Assembly (NCBI GenBank): GCA_947382645.1
Contig: CANDAE010000004.1
Span: 124,001 to 188,000 of the forward strand
Length of the DNA: 64,000 nucleotides
Direction of reading: 5' to 3'
Source: Suilimivivens sp009774465
Lineage (GTDB): Bacteria; Bacillota; Clostridia; Lachnospirales; Lachnospiraceae
Position numbers and translations under genes: made by a program. Each line of letters opens with the position of its first letter. Position 1 is the stretch's first letter. The notes below the pieces were generated by a model. The model was not told the DNA's origin and did no database searches. It was given only the letters and a program-made list of their open reading frames with translations. Positions 43,186-52,800 of this stretch are shown one piece after another.

Positions 43186-44007
43186 ATGTTTTTGACAAGA
43201 TTGATGAGCAGTGTCGTACTTGTTGTACTGTCATTATTCACCATTTTCGCCGGAGGAGCTTTCCTGGGGGCAGTGTTGTTGTTTTTGGCTCTGGTTGCTT
43301 ATCGGGAGCTTTCAAAGGCCTGCAGGCTGGAGGAAGAAGGTAAAGCAGGACTTTTGAGCATGATTGGATGTACTGGTATTATTGCTTATTATGTGTTGAT
43401 GGTATTTGTAGAAAACAGGATATATCTTTTTCTGGCACTGATTATGATCTTAGTGGCATATATGTTTGTGTATGTGTTTACTTTCCCCAAATATAAAGCA
43501 GAGCAGGTTATGTGTTCCTTTTTCTGTGTGGCTTACGCACCGGTTATGCTTTCCTTTATTTATATGGTAAGGAGTCTGCCCAATGGAATTTACACTGTAT
43601 GGATGATATTTATCAGTTCATGGATTTGTGATACATGTGCTTATGTAGTTGGAATGCTCTTTGGAAAACATAAACTGGCGCCGGTTTTAAGTCCTAAGAA
43701 GTCAATAGAAGGGGCATTGGGAGGCGTTGCAGGTTCTGCACTGGTGGGAGCTGTTTATGGGTATTTTATTGTTGAACCAGTAATCAGCGAACAGCAGGTT
43801 ACATGGATTTTTCTGCTGATCAGCATGGTGGGAGCGGTGATATCGCAGGTTGGTGATTTGGCGGCATCTGCCATTAAAAGAAATCACGAGATTAAAGACT
43901 ACGGAAAGCTGATTCCCGGACATGGCGGTGTGATGGATCGGTTTGACAGTGTTATTTTTACTGCGCCAATGATATATTTTCTGGCAATATTACTGATTCG
44001 TGTATAA
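43186..44007 (+). CDS. cdsA: Phosphatidate cytidylyltransferase
   Basis: CdsA makes CDP-diacylglycerol for phospholipid synthesis in the membrane. The 273-residue protein is very hydrophobic, with about seven to eight membrane helices. The C-terminal signature is clear: LSPKKSIEGALGGVAGSALV, then GDLAASAIKRNHEIKDYGKL and PGHGGVMDRFDS. GGAGGAG precedes ATG 43186. Confidence 0.97.
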   Translation: MFLTRLMSSVVLVVLSLFTIFAGGAFLGAVLLFLALVAYRELSKACRLEEEGKAGLLSMIGCTGIIAYYVLMVFVENRIYLFLALIMILVAYMFVYVFTFPKYKAEQVMCSFFCVAYAPVMLSFIYMVRSLPNGIYTVWMIFISSWICDTCAYVVGMLFGKHKLAPVLSPKKSIEGALGGVAGSALVGAVYGYFIVEPVISEQQVTWIFLLISMVGAVISQVGDLAASAIKRNHEIKDYGKLIPGHGGVMDRFDSVIFTAPMIYFLAILLIRV

Positions 44008-44026
44008 GAGAAAGGCGGAATACAAA

Positions 44027-45175
44027 ATGATAAAAGTCGGGATTTTAGGCTCTACCGGTTCTATTGGTACTCAGACATTGGAAATTGTCAGAAATAATCA
44101 GGATGTACAGGTGATGGCGCTGGCAGCAGGAAGCAGTGTCAAAAAGATGGAGGAGCAGGTCAGGGAGTTTTCCCCCCGTATAGCAGTTATGTGGGAAAAG
44201 GTGGCGGCGGATGAGCTTCGCGTGGCAGTAGCAGATACAGACACAAAAGTTTTAAGTGGAATGGAAGGACTTCTGGAAATTGCGGTTATGGAGGAAATGG
44301 AGGTTTTAGTAACCGCCATTGTGGGCATGATAGGTATAAGGCCTACCATTGCTGCAATTAATGCAGGAAAGAAAATTGCCCTTGCAAATAAAGAAACTCT
44401 TGTAACAGCAGGGCATATTATTATGCCTCTGGCAGCAGAAAAAAAGGTTCCCATTCTGCCGGTAGACAGTGAGCACAGCGCCATTTTTCAGTCTTTGCAT
44501 GGAGAAAACCGGGAAAGAGTAAGTAAAATTCTGCTGACTGCATCAGGTGGTCCTTTCAGAGGAAGGAAACGGGAAGAACTTACGGAAATTACGGTTGAAG
44601 ATGCCCTTAAGCATCCCAACTGGTCTATGGGAAGAAAAATCACGGTAGACTCGGCAACGCTGGTGAATAAAGGGCTGGAAGTGATTGAGGCAAAATGGCT
44701 GTTTGGGGTTGAGCCTGAAAAGATTCAGGTAATTGTTCATCCTCAGAGCATTATACATTCTATGGTGGAGTTTGCAGATGGCGGGATCATGGCGCAGCTT
44801 GGCGAGCCGGATATGAAGCTGCCAATTCAATATGCACTGTTTTATCCTGACAGAAGACCGATGAAAGGCAGAAGGGTAGATTTTTACGAACTTGGAAGCA
44901 TAACCTTTGAAAAACCGGATGTGGAGACTTTTAAGGGGCTTAAAATGGCATATGATGCCATAGGTCAGGGAGGCAGTATGCCTACTGTGTTTAATGCGGC
45001 AAATGAAAAGGCTGTTTCATTATTTTTAGACAGAAAGATAAGGTTTCTTGAAATTTACGATTTGATTCAGGGTGCTATGGAGCATCATAAAAACATTCAG
45101 AATCCTTCCGTGGATGAGATTCTTATGGCGGAAGCAGAAAGCTATGAATATATTGATGCCCGCAGGAGGTTATAA
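44027..45175 (+). CDS. dxr: 1-deoxy-D-xylulose 5-phosphate reductoisomerase
   Basis: Dxr makes 2-C-methylerythritol 4-phosphate, an early committed step of the non-mevalonate isoprenoid pathway, using NADPH. ATG 44027 (after AAAGGCGG) gives 382 residues, starting MIKVGILGSTGSIGTQTLEI with the NADPH-binding motif. Other family motifs are ALANKETLVTAG, PVDSEHSAIFQSL and TLVNKGLEVIEAKWLF. It works in the same pathway as ispG downstream. An in-frame ATG at 44000 overlaps cdsA. Confidence 0.98.
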   Translation: MIKVGILGSTGSIGTQTLEIVRNNQDVQVMALAAGSSVKKMEEQVREFSPRIAVMWEKVAADELRVAVADTDTKVLSGMEGLLEIAVMEEMEVLVTAIVGMIGIRPTIAAINAGKKIALANKETLVTAGHIIMPLAAEKKVPILPVDSEHSAIFQSLHGENRERVSKILLTASGGPFRGRKREELTEITVEDALKHPNWSMGRKITVDSATLVNKGLEVIEAKWLFGVEPEKIQVIVHPQSIIHSMVEFADGGIMAQLGEPDMKLPIQYALFYPDRRPMKGRRVDFYELGSITFEKPDVETFKGLKMAYDAIGQGGSMPTVFNAANEKAVSLFLDRKIRFLEIYDLIQGAMEHHKNIQNPSVDEILMAEAESYEYIDARRRL

Positions 45176-45176
45176 A

Positions 45177-46229
45177 GTGGTTGTTTCTATTTTATTATTT
45201 TTCATCATATTTTTTATTGTTGTGATTTCTCATGAGCTTGGCCATTTTATTGTGGCGAAGAAAAACGGAATTCGTGTGGTGGAATTTTTCATTGGCATGG
45301 GACCGGCGATTTTTTCTTTTGTGAAGGGAGATACGAAGTATTCCTTAAAGCTGCTTCCCATAGGCGGTGCCTGTATGTTTGAAGGGGAAGACGGGCTGGA
45401 GAAGGAAAAGGGGGATTTTTCGGAGAAAGCATTTCCCAACGCGCCTGTATGGGCACGTTTTGCCACGATTTTTGCAGGCCCGTTGTTTAATTTTCTGACA
45501 GCATATGTGATGGCACTAATCCTTGTATCTGTTTGTGGAAGTACTTTGCCTCAGATTCAAAAGGTAAATGAGGGAAGCGCTGCTCAGGCAGCAGGACTGG
45601 AAGCAGGGGATATGATCACCAGGATTAACGGAAAGAAGGTGCACCTTGGAGAGGATGTGAGCCTGATTACCCAGCTGAATGTGAAAGGAGAACCGCTTAC
45701 GGTTACTTTTGAGCGGGATGGCAGAGAAGAAACGGTGGTGATACAGCCCACCTATGATGAGACAGATCAGAGATATTACATGGGAATATCAACCGGCGCA
45801 TATCTTGACTGCAATGTACCCCAGACCTTTCAATATGCTTTTTATACCATGAGTTTTTATGCAAAAGCAACTTACAAAAGTCTTGGAATGCTTGTGACCG
45901 GGCAACTGTCTAAAAATGATGTGTCGGGACCTGTAGGACTTGTGAAAACGGTAGATGATGTTTATGATGCGGCGAAGGTTTATGGGGCGATAACAGTTGC
46001 AATTAATATGTTGAATATTGCATTACTGCTTTCGGTCAATCTGGGAATTATGAATTTACTGCCGCTGCCTGCACTTGATGGAGGAAGGCTGGTATTTTTG
46101 CTGATAGAGGCCATAAGAGGAAAACCGGTGCCTCCGGAAAAGGAAGGAATTGTTCATTTAGCAGGGATGGCGGCATTAATGATCTTGATGGTAGTGGTTT
46201 TGTTTAATGATATAACAAAGTTTTTTTAA
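45177..46229 (+). CDS. rseP: RseP-type site-2 protease (GTG start)
   Basis: RseP is an intramembrane metalloprotease that cleaves membrane-bound regulators and signal-peptide remnants. The start GTG 45177 follows AGGAGGT; the open frame extends back into dxr but without a site. The 350-residue protein has the zinc motif HELGH in the first membrane helix, a PDZ domain (about 125-200), and the second metal-site motif NLLPLPALDGGRLVF near the C-terminus. It lies just after dxr and is closed by a strong terminator. Confidence 0.95.
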   Translation: MVVSILLFFIIFFIVVISHELGHFIVAKKNGIRVVEFFIGMGPAIFSFVKGDTKYSLKLLPIGGACMFEGEDGLEKEKGDFSEKAFPNAPVWARFATIFAGPLFNFLTAYVMALILVSVCGSTLPQIQKVNEGSAAQAAGLEAGDMITRINGKKVHLGEDVSLITQLNVKGEPLTVTFERDGREETVVIQPTYDETDQRYYMGISTGAYLDCNVPQTFQYAFYTMSFYAKATYKSLGMLVTGQLSKNDVSGPVGLVKTVDDVYDAAKVYGAITVAINMLNIALLLSVNLGIMNLLPLPALDGGRLVFLLIEAIRGKPVPPEKEGIVHLAGMAALMILMVVVLFNDITKFF

Positions 46230-46250
46230 TTGAATTAAGGATAACATGTG

Positions 46251-46314
46251 GAATCCATATACAAAGTTGCTGAAATTATACTTTTGGTAATTTTGTACAA
46301 TGGATTCTTTTTTT
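46251..46314 (+). terminator. Terminator after rseP
   Basis: GAATCCAT (46251-46258) pairs with ATGGATTC (46300-46307), and the stem continues inward through TACAAA with TTTGTA after a short mismatch. Seven T residues follow the 3' arm. It separates the rseP cluster from the phosphatase gene. Confidence 0.82.
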
Positions 46315-46396
46315 ATGCAATTATATAATCATAGGACATCTATCTATGTTTTAGCTGTTTTAATTTTGAAAAAAGAAAGTGGGAGGTACCGAAGAG

Positions 46397-47119
46397 GTGA
46401 AAATGATTTCAGGGGTGTATTGGGATCAGGGGGCAGGACAGGTTAATCAGGATTCGGTTGCCCTGCAGCAGGTGATGACCAGCAGGGGAAGAGTTATGAT
46501 GGCGGTAGTCAGCGATGGGATAGGAGGCCTTAAGGAAGGAGAAGTTGCCAGTGGATATATTACGGAGAGACTGATAGAGAATTTTTACGAAAAGATGGTT
46601 CCCCTGACTGCTAAGGGAAAAGGAAAAGAAGCAATAAAGAAAAGTGTGCTTCGCTGTCTTTATGACATAAATGAAAATTTAAAGAGTTATGGAAAAGGAA
46701 AGGATGTTTTACTTGGGGCGACCATATCCCTGCTTTTTGTCTGGGGAAGGCGTTACATGATTATGCATTTGGGCGACAGCAGGATTTATCGTTATCACAG
46801 CGGTAAGTTTCATAAGGGCGGAATCAGACAGCTTACCAGGGATCATTCTGACGGAGGCTGCAGGCTGAGTAAATGCATGGGAAGTTTTCCCTTTCAGTCT
46901 CCGGATGCAGCCTTTGGACGTGTTTTTAAAAAGAGTGGATTTTTATTGTGCACAGATGGCTTTTACCGGAAGATGAGCAATGAGATTTTTAAGGTACTTG
47001 CGCCCGGGGATATAGAAAGTGAAGAACAGATATATATCCGTCTTAGGGAAATTGGGGCGGAAATGCTTAAAAGAGGCGAGAAGGACAATTTGTCGGCAGT
47101 TTATGCGGTGATAGGTTGA
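46397..47119 (+). CDS. PP2C-type serine/threonine phosphatase
   Basis: The 240-residue protein (from GTG 46397, with GGGAGGT 9 bases upstream; ATG 46403 is a possible alternative) shows the PP2C metal motifs: QVNQDSVALQ, VSDGIGGL, HLGDSRIYRYH, LTRDHSD and GEKDNLSAVYAV. It is compact, with no extra domain or membrane segment. It is followed 18 bases later by a Ser/Thr kinase, the usual pairing of a PrpC/Stp-type phosphatase with its kinase. A TATAAT at 46324-46329 lies upstream but has no good -35 box. Confidence 0.93.
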   Translation: MKMISGVYWDQGAGQVNQDSVALQQVMTSRGRVMMAVVSDGIGGLKEGEVASGYITERLIENFYEKMVPLTAKGKGKEAIKKSVLRCLYDINENLKSYGKGKDVLLGATISLLFVWGRRYMIMHLGDSRIYRYHSGKFHKGGIRQLTRDHSDGGCRLSKCMGSFPFQSPDAAFGRVFKKSGFLLCTDGFYRKMSNEIFKVLAPGDIESEEQIYIRLREIGAEMLKRGEKDNLSAVYAVIG

Positions 47120-47137
47120 AAAATCAGGAGAGGGATT

Positions 47138-48463
47138 ATGGAAAGGGTGTTGATACAAAAGTATGAAATAATCAGGCTTCTTGGAGAGGGAGGCTCCGGG
47201 AAGGTGTTTTTGGCACTGGATGTGCATTTGGACAGACTGGTTGCTGTGAAGGAAGTCTGTGAAAGTGTTTCTCTGGAAGAAGTAAAACTTCTTAAGGAAT
47301 TGGAGCATACAGGTCTGCCTGTAATTTATGATTATTTTTTTGAACAGGGAAAAGCTTTTCTGGTGATGGAATATATTGAAGGAATGACGCTGCGCCAGTT
47401 TCTTTTAAAGCATAAGAAAGTAGAAAAAGAGCAGGCAGTAAAGTGGATGCTGGAATTGTGCCGCATAATCAGGTATCTGCATGACAGGCATCCGGCAGTC
47501 ATTTACAGAGATTTAAAGCCGGAAAATATTATGATAAGGCAGGATGGCGTTTTAAAGCTGATCGACCTTGGAGGTGCAGTGCGGTTTGCCTGTGGAAGAA
47601 AAACACCGGATTTGTGTGTCGGGACAACAGGGTACTGTCCAAAAGAACAGTGGAAAAGTCCCCGTGGAGACACTTCCTGGGATATTTACGCTATGGGTAT
47701 GGTATTTTATGAAATGCTTACAGGAAATCATCCGGCAAAACCGCCTTATGCAAAGCTGCCTCTGCAAACGTATGATAAAAGCATACCAGGGACGCTGGAG
47801 AAAATAATCAGATGCTGCATCAGCGAAAAGAAAACAGATCGTTATCAATCTGTTTTGCAGCTTGAGAAGGCGCTGCTTGGATACAGGAAAATGAACCTGC
47901 CTTTGCGATGCCGGCAGGCGGTAAAGAAAGCGATTTTATTTACAGGAGTATTTGGAACGGGTGCCTGTCTGATACTTCCACTGTTAAATGGAATATTGGA
48001 AGACCAGATTCCTTTCCCCTATCTTAAAAAACCCCTCTTTTTTCTTTTATTCACTTTATTTTTTTACAGATTTTGCTATCATTCCCCGAATAAAAACAAT
48101 TATCTGTGCAAACAGGAAAAAAACATCTGGCTTACCCGAAAAGGTTTTTCAGGCTTAATTTCACTGCTGATATTTGGCTGTTTAGGCACATGGATGTCCA
48201 TAATCCCCGGAATAACATTTCCGGCAGCTTATGCAAGGGAAAATACAGGAAAACTTTGGGTGGAAATGCGTGATGACTATGGCAGAAAAATGCTTCTGAA
48301 AGAAGATGCGGTCTATATGACAGACAATTGTGTACGCTTTGAACTTCCGGCCCAGCGCCTTCCTGATGAGAAAATAGCACTACAGATGGTTGCAGTGGGA
48401 GAAGGAGGAGATATATACAGCAGCCGTATCTTCTATATCAAAGCGCAGGAAGATTTAAATTGA
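47138..48463 (+). CDS. Membrane Ser/Thr protein kinase without PASTA domains
   Basis: The 441-residue protein has an N-terminal Hanks-type kinase domain (about 5-250): glycine loop LLGEGGSGKVF, lysine in VAVKEV, YRDLKPENIM with Tyr replacing the usual His, and LIDLGGAV with Leu replacing Phe in the DFG motif. After it come three hydrophobic segments (about 265-287, 295-317 and 335-365) and a C-terminal domain of about 75 residues with no recognised family. Classic PrkC kinases have PASTA repeats outside the cell; none is present here. It is cotranscribed with the PP2C gene upstream. Confidence 0.9.
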   Translation: MERVLIQKYEIIRLLGEGGSGKVFLALDVHLDRLVAVKEVCESVSLEEVKLLKELEHTGLPVIYDYFFEQGKAFLVMEYIEGMTLRQFLLKHKKVEKEQAVKWMLELCRIIRYLHDRHPAVIYRDLKPENIMIRQDGVLKLIDLGGAVRFACGRKTPDLCVGTTGYCPKEQWKSPRGDTSWDIYAMGMVFYEMLTGNHPAKPPYAKLPLQTYDKSIPGTLEKIIRCCISEKKTDRYQSVLQLEKALLGYRKMNLPLRCRQAVKKAILFTGVFGTGACLILPLLNGILEDQIPFPYLKKPLFFLLFTLFFYRFCYHSPNKNNYLCKQEKNIWLTRKGFSGLISLLIFGCLGTWMSIIPGITFPAAYARENTGKLWVEMRDDYGRKMLLKEDAVYMTDNCVRFELPAQRLPDEKIALQMVAVGEGGDIYSSRIFYIKAQEDLN

Positions 48464-48488
48464 TATTCCTCCTTTAATGGAATATAAT
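48460..48488 (+). promoter_or_regulatory. Strong promoter reading into the repeat element and ispG
   Basis: TTGATA (48460-48465) and TATAAT (48483-48488) are exactly 17 bases apart, a near-consensus vegetative promoter, overlapping the end of the kinase gene. The transcript would start near 48495, giving ispG a leader of about 325 bases that contains the palindrome and repeats. Confidence 0.75.
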
Positions 48489-48506
48489 GATTGGTAACAG
48501 TTCTGC

Positions 48507-48569
48507 CATGAAATCATGATTAAGGGGTGTGAGAGCTTGCTCTCAAAACACCTTAATCATGATTTCATG
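48507..48569. repeat. 63-nt near-perfect palindrome
   Basis: The outer arms CATGAAATCATGATTAAGG and CCTTAATCATGATTTCATG are exact inverted copies. An inner GAGAGC-TT-GCTCTC hairpin closes the structure, with only a few unpaired G and A residues between. It has no T run after it, so it is not a usual terminator. Such long palindromes are typical of intergenic repeat elements or of stable leader RNAs. Confidence 0.92.
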
Positions 48570-48653
48570 AGCGGAGCGCCCTCAAATGAAGTAAAAGATG
48601 AGCTGCGCAAGCAGCGACGGATGCGAAGCAGACGCTTTTACGAATGCGAGGGG

Positions 48654-48800
48654 GCGGAACTGTTACGCAGGCAGCGACGAGTGCATGGGGGCGGAACTGT
48701 TACGCAGGCAGCCAACAAATGCAAGAAGCGGAACTGTTAGCAAGTAGCGACGGATACGAGGGGACAGAACTGTTCCGCAGGCCAGGCTGCTAACCCTGAC
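48654..48800 (+). repeat. Four tandem 36-37 bp degenerate repeats
   Basis: Units start near 48654, 48691, 48728 and 48764, spaced 37, 37 and 36 bases. Each begins with a form of GCGGAACTGTTACGCAGG, usually followed by CAGCGACGA or a variant. A more diverged copy (GCAGCGACGGATGCGA) lies at 48611-48626. There are no unique spacers between units, so it is not a CRISPR array. Confidence 0.88.
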
Positions 48801-48819
48801 ACAAACATGGAGGTAATTT

Positions 48820-49875
48820 ATGACAAGGGAAAATACAAGGAAAATCCAAATTGGAAATAAAGTAATCGGTGGGGGAAATCCCATTTTAATACAGTCCATG
48901 ACCAACACAAGGACTGAAGATATAGAGGCCACCACAGCGCAGATTCACAGACTGGAAAAGGCCGGCTGTGAGATCATAAGGTGTACGGTTCCCACGATAG
49001 AAGCAGCACAGGCAATCAGGGAAATCAAAAAAGAAATTACAATTCCTCTTGTGGCCGACATTCATTTTGATTATAAAATGGCGATTGCAGCCATAGAAAA
49101 TGGCGCAGATAAGATCAGAATCAATCCTGGAAATATTGGCGGCGGGGATAAGGTGGCGGCAGTGGTAAGCGCTGCCAGAGAAAGAAATATTCCTATTCGG
49201 GTTGGCGTAAATGGCGGTTCCCTTGAAAAAGAGCTGGTTGAAAAATATCATGGAGTTACAGCGCAGGGGCTTGTGGAGAGTGCGCTGGATAAGGTACATA
49301 TGATTGAAAAGCAGGGCTATGAAAATATAGTCATCAGTATCAAGTCCTCCGACGTGCTTATGTGTGTGGAGGCACATGAAATGCTGGCGGAAAGAACAGA
49401 TTATCCTCTGCATGTGGGAATTACCGAATCAGGAACGATTATAAGCGGAAATATTAAATCATCTATCGGCCTTGCGCTTATTTTAAATAAGGGAATTGGC
49501 GATACCATACGGGTATCTCTTACCGGTGATCCGGCAGAAGAAATTAAGTCGGCGAAGCTGATTTTAAGAACCCTGGGGCTTCGAAAGGGAGGAATAGAGG
49601 TAGTGTCCTGTCCCACCTGTGGAAGGACGAAAATTGATTTGATTGGGCTGGCAAATCAGGTTGAGACTATGGTGGAAGAATTTCCACTTAATATCAAGGT
49701 GGCAGTTATGGGCTGTGCAGTAAACGGGCCGGGAGAGGCAAAAGAGGCTGACATAGGCATTGCAGGCGGTATCGGAGAAGGACTTCTTATTAAAAAGGGT
49801 GAGATTATCAAAAAGGTACCGGAAGATCAATTGCTATCTGTATTGAAAGAGGAATTGGAACACTGGAAGGACTAA
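48820..49875 (+). CDS. ispG: 4-hydroxy-3-methylbut-2-enyl diphosphate synthase (flavodoxin/ferredoxin)
   Basis: IspG (GcpE) converts MEcPP to HMBPP in the non-mevalonate isoprenoid pathway and holds a [4Fe-4S] cluster. The 351-residue protein has the start RKIQIGNKVIGGGNPILIQS and the cluster cysteines in SCPTCGRTKIDL and VMGCAVNGPGEAKEADIG. GGAGGT lies before ATG 48820. It shares the pathway with dxr 3.6 kb upstream; in Bacillus this position before polC is held by proS. It ends one base before polC. Confidence 0.98.
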   Translation: MTRENTRKIQIGNKVIGGGNPILIQSMTNTRTEDIEATTAQIHRLEKAGCEIIRCTVPTIEAAQAIREIKKEITIPLVADIHFDYKMAIAAIENGADKIRINPGNIGGGDKVAAVVSAARERNIPIRVGVNGGSLEKELVEKYHGVTAQGLVESALDKVHMIEKQGYENIVISIKSSDVLMCVEAHEMLAERTDYPLHVGITESGTIISGNIKSSIGLALILNKGIGDTIRVSLTGDPAEEIKSAKLILRTLGLRKGGIEVVSCPTCGRTKIDLIGLANQVETMVEEFPLNIKVAVMGCAVNGPGEAKEADIGIAGGIGEGLLIKKGEIIKKVPEDQLLSVLKEELEHWKD

Positions 49876-49876
49876 A

Positions 49877-52800
49877 ATGGCAAAACAATTTTTTGATGTA
49901 TTTCCAACATTAAAACTGGATAAAAAAATACAGGATTTGTTTGAGCAGGTTATGGTGGAAAAGGTTTCTGCAACCAGAAGCAGAGAATTTATCAGAGTTA
50001 CCATGATATGTGATTATTTGATTCCCAAGGAAACCATTTATCGGGTGGAAGGAGAGATTAAAAAACAGTTTTTTTCCGCCCACAATGTGACTGTGAAGCT
50101 TTATGAAAAATTCCATCTGTCAGGTCAGTATACTCCTGAAAAACTGATGAATGCATATCGGGACAGTATTTTACTGGAATTGAAAAATTACAGCCCTGTT
50201 GAATATAATTTATTTAGGGGAGCTGATGTCACTTTTCCACAGGAAAATGAACTATGCATTACATTGGAAGATACGGTGCCTGCCAAAGAAAAAGAAGCTG
50301 AATTATCCAGAATTCTGGAAAAGATTTTTAATGAAAGATGCGGTTTTTCCATTGGATGTCAGGTGGCATATAAGGAAAAGAAAACCGGAAAATATAAAGA
50401 AGAGGACGACTTAAAAATTGCCCATCAGGTGGCGGAAATTACCCAAAGAGCATTTAGCAAAGCAGCAGGTGAAGAAAGCAAAGCCGGGTACGTGGAAGAA
50501 GCATCTGCTTTTGGAACAGGTGAAAATGCCATGTCTCAAGGCGCTGTACAGAAGGAAAAGACGAATACAAATGGTAAAATGCCGGCAGGCGGCGAGACAA
50601 AGGCCGGCAGCGGTGGAACATCTGTGGAGTCCCGAAAGAAAGGAAATGTGCAGCCTTTTCCTGGAAATGAAAAGAAAGGGTACCGAAAAGGCGAATTTAA
50701 GCGTGCCATTAAACGTTCGGATAATCCGGATGTGATTTATGGCAGGGATTTTGAGGAAGATGCAATTCCCATTGAGGATATTTTAGGCGAGATGGGGGAA
50801 GTGGTTATTCGTGGAAAGATTATCAATTTTGATCTTCGCGAAATAAAAAATGAAAGAACAATTTTGATATTCGATGTAACAGATTACACTGACACCATGA
50901 CCATAAAAATGTTTGTTCACAATGATCAGGTGGCAGAATTGAAAGATACTGTCAAACCCGGGAATTTTGTGAAGTTGAAAGGGATCACTACAATTGATAA
51001 ATTCGATAATGAGCTTACCATTGGTTCCCTGTCAGGAATGAAGAAAATACCTGATTTTACGATTCCAAGAAAAGATAACAGTGCCCGAAAACGGGTGGAG
51101 CTTCATTGCCACACCAAGATGAGTGATATGGACGGTGTGTCTGAGGCAAAGGATATTGTAAAAAGAGCTTATAAATGGGGGCATCCTGGGATTGCAATTA
51201 CCGATCACGGGGTAGTACAGGCCTTTCCGGATGCAAATCATGTGTGGGAGGATCTCTGGAAGGCTGAAAAAGCAAGGAGAAAAGAAGCCGGAGAAGAAAG
51301 CCCTGATAAGCAGGATTTCTTTAAGATTATTTACGGAATGGAGGCTTATCTGGTAGATGATCTTAAGGGAATTGTAACCGGTGAAAGCGGTCAGGATTTT
51401 GAGGCTGATTTTGTGGTGTTTGATATAGAAACCACCGGCTTTTCACCAGTCAATAACAGGATTATTGAAATTGGGGCAGTGAAGGTGGTAAAAGGACAGA
51501 TTGCCGACCGGTTTTCTTCTTTTGTCAATCCTGATGTGCCGATTCCGTTTGAAATAGAAAAGCTGACGGGAATTAATGATGAAATGGTGATGGATGCGCC
51601 GCACATTACGCAGGTTCTTCCGGAGTTTCTTAGCTTTTGCGGGGATGCGGTACTGGTGGCTCACAATGCAAATTTCGATATGAGCTTTATTAAGGAAAAT
51701 GCTTTGCGGCAGAACATCAGGAAGAAATTTACCTATGTGGATACGGTGGGGATTGCAAGAATTCTCCTGCCTCATCAGGCAAAGCATACTCTGGATGCTG
51801 TGGCTAAAACGCTGGGGGTTTCTCTGGAAAACCATCACAGGGCGGTGGATGACGCGCAGGCTACTGCTGAAATTTTTGTAAAGTTTATTCCCATGCTGAA
51901 GGAAAAAGGGGCGGACACTCTTGCCAAAGTAAACGTTATGGGAGATTCCAGCCCGGAAATTATAAAAAAACTTCCTTCCTATCATGCGATCATCCTGGCG
52001 GCAAATAATGTAGGGCGGGAAAATCTCTATACCCTTGTTTCAGAATCTCATCTCACCTATTTTAATAAAAGACCAAGAGTGCCCAAAAGTCTTCTTTTAA
52101 AATACAGAGAAGGACTTATTCTGGGCAGTGCGTGTGAAGCGGGAGAGCTTTACCGTGCATTGCTGGAAGGAAAACCGGATACGGAAATTGCAAGGCTGGT
52201 AAACTTTTATGATTATCTGGAAATACAGCCTCTTGGAAATAATAATTTTATGATTGAGTCTGAAAAAGTTCCATCTATTAACAGCATGGAAGATATAATG
52301 AATGTAAACCGGAAAATTGTTGAACTGGGAGAAGAATTTAACAAGCCGGTGGTGGCTACCTGTGATGTGCATTTTTTAGATCCCGAGGATGAGATCTACC
52401 GCAGAATTATTATGGCGGGACGCAGGTTCCTGGATGCAGATAATCAGGCGCCTTTGTATTTCAGAACGACAGAAGAAATGCTGGAGGAGTTTGCATATCT
52501 TGGCAGCGAGAAAGCGGAAGAAGTGGTGATTACCAATACAAATAAAATTGCAGACAGGATTGACGTGATGGCGCCGGTGCGTCCTGATAAGTGTCCGCCT
52601 GTGATTCCTGACAGTGATAAGACGCTGACCGATATCTGCTATGGCCGGGCCCATGAGCTGTACGGGGAAGAACTCCCTCAGATTGTGAAGGACCGTCTGG
52701 AGAAAGAACTCCATTCCATTATCACAAACGGATTTGCAGTTATGTACATTATTGCCCAGAAGCTGGTCTGGAAGTCGGTGGAGGATGGGTATCTGGTAGG

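Larger units (their letters stand above)
48493..48806 (+). other. Structured non-coding element before ispG
   Basis: This covers the gene-free gap between the kinase and ispG. It begins with GGTAACAGTTCTGCC, which is complementary to the core of the later tandem repeats. A 63-nt near-perfect palindrome follows, then a hairpin GCTGC-GCAA-GCAGC (48602-48615) with a GNRA-type loop, and the 36-37 bp repeats. A 74-codon reading frame across it is probably not a gene, since the repeat length is not a multiple of three. It may be a mobile intergenic repeat or a structured leader RNA. Confidence 0.6.

Noticed and set aside
48516..48740. 74-codon plus-strand reading frame over the palindrome and repeats
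   Set aside because: It starts inside the palindrome, has no ribosome binding site, is extremely Arg-rich, and crosses repeats with a 37-base period that shifts the frame.
48654..48800. CRISPR-like array
   Set aside because: Units are degenerate and contiguous, without unique spacers, and no cas gene is in the window.
51443..51985. 180-codon minus-strand reading frame
   Set aside because: It is antisense to the exonuclease domain of polC and shows no known motif.
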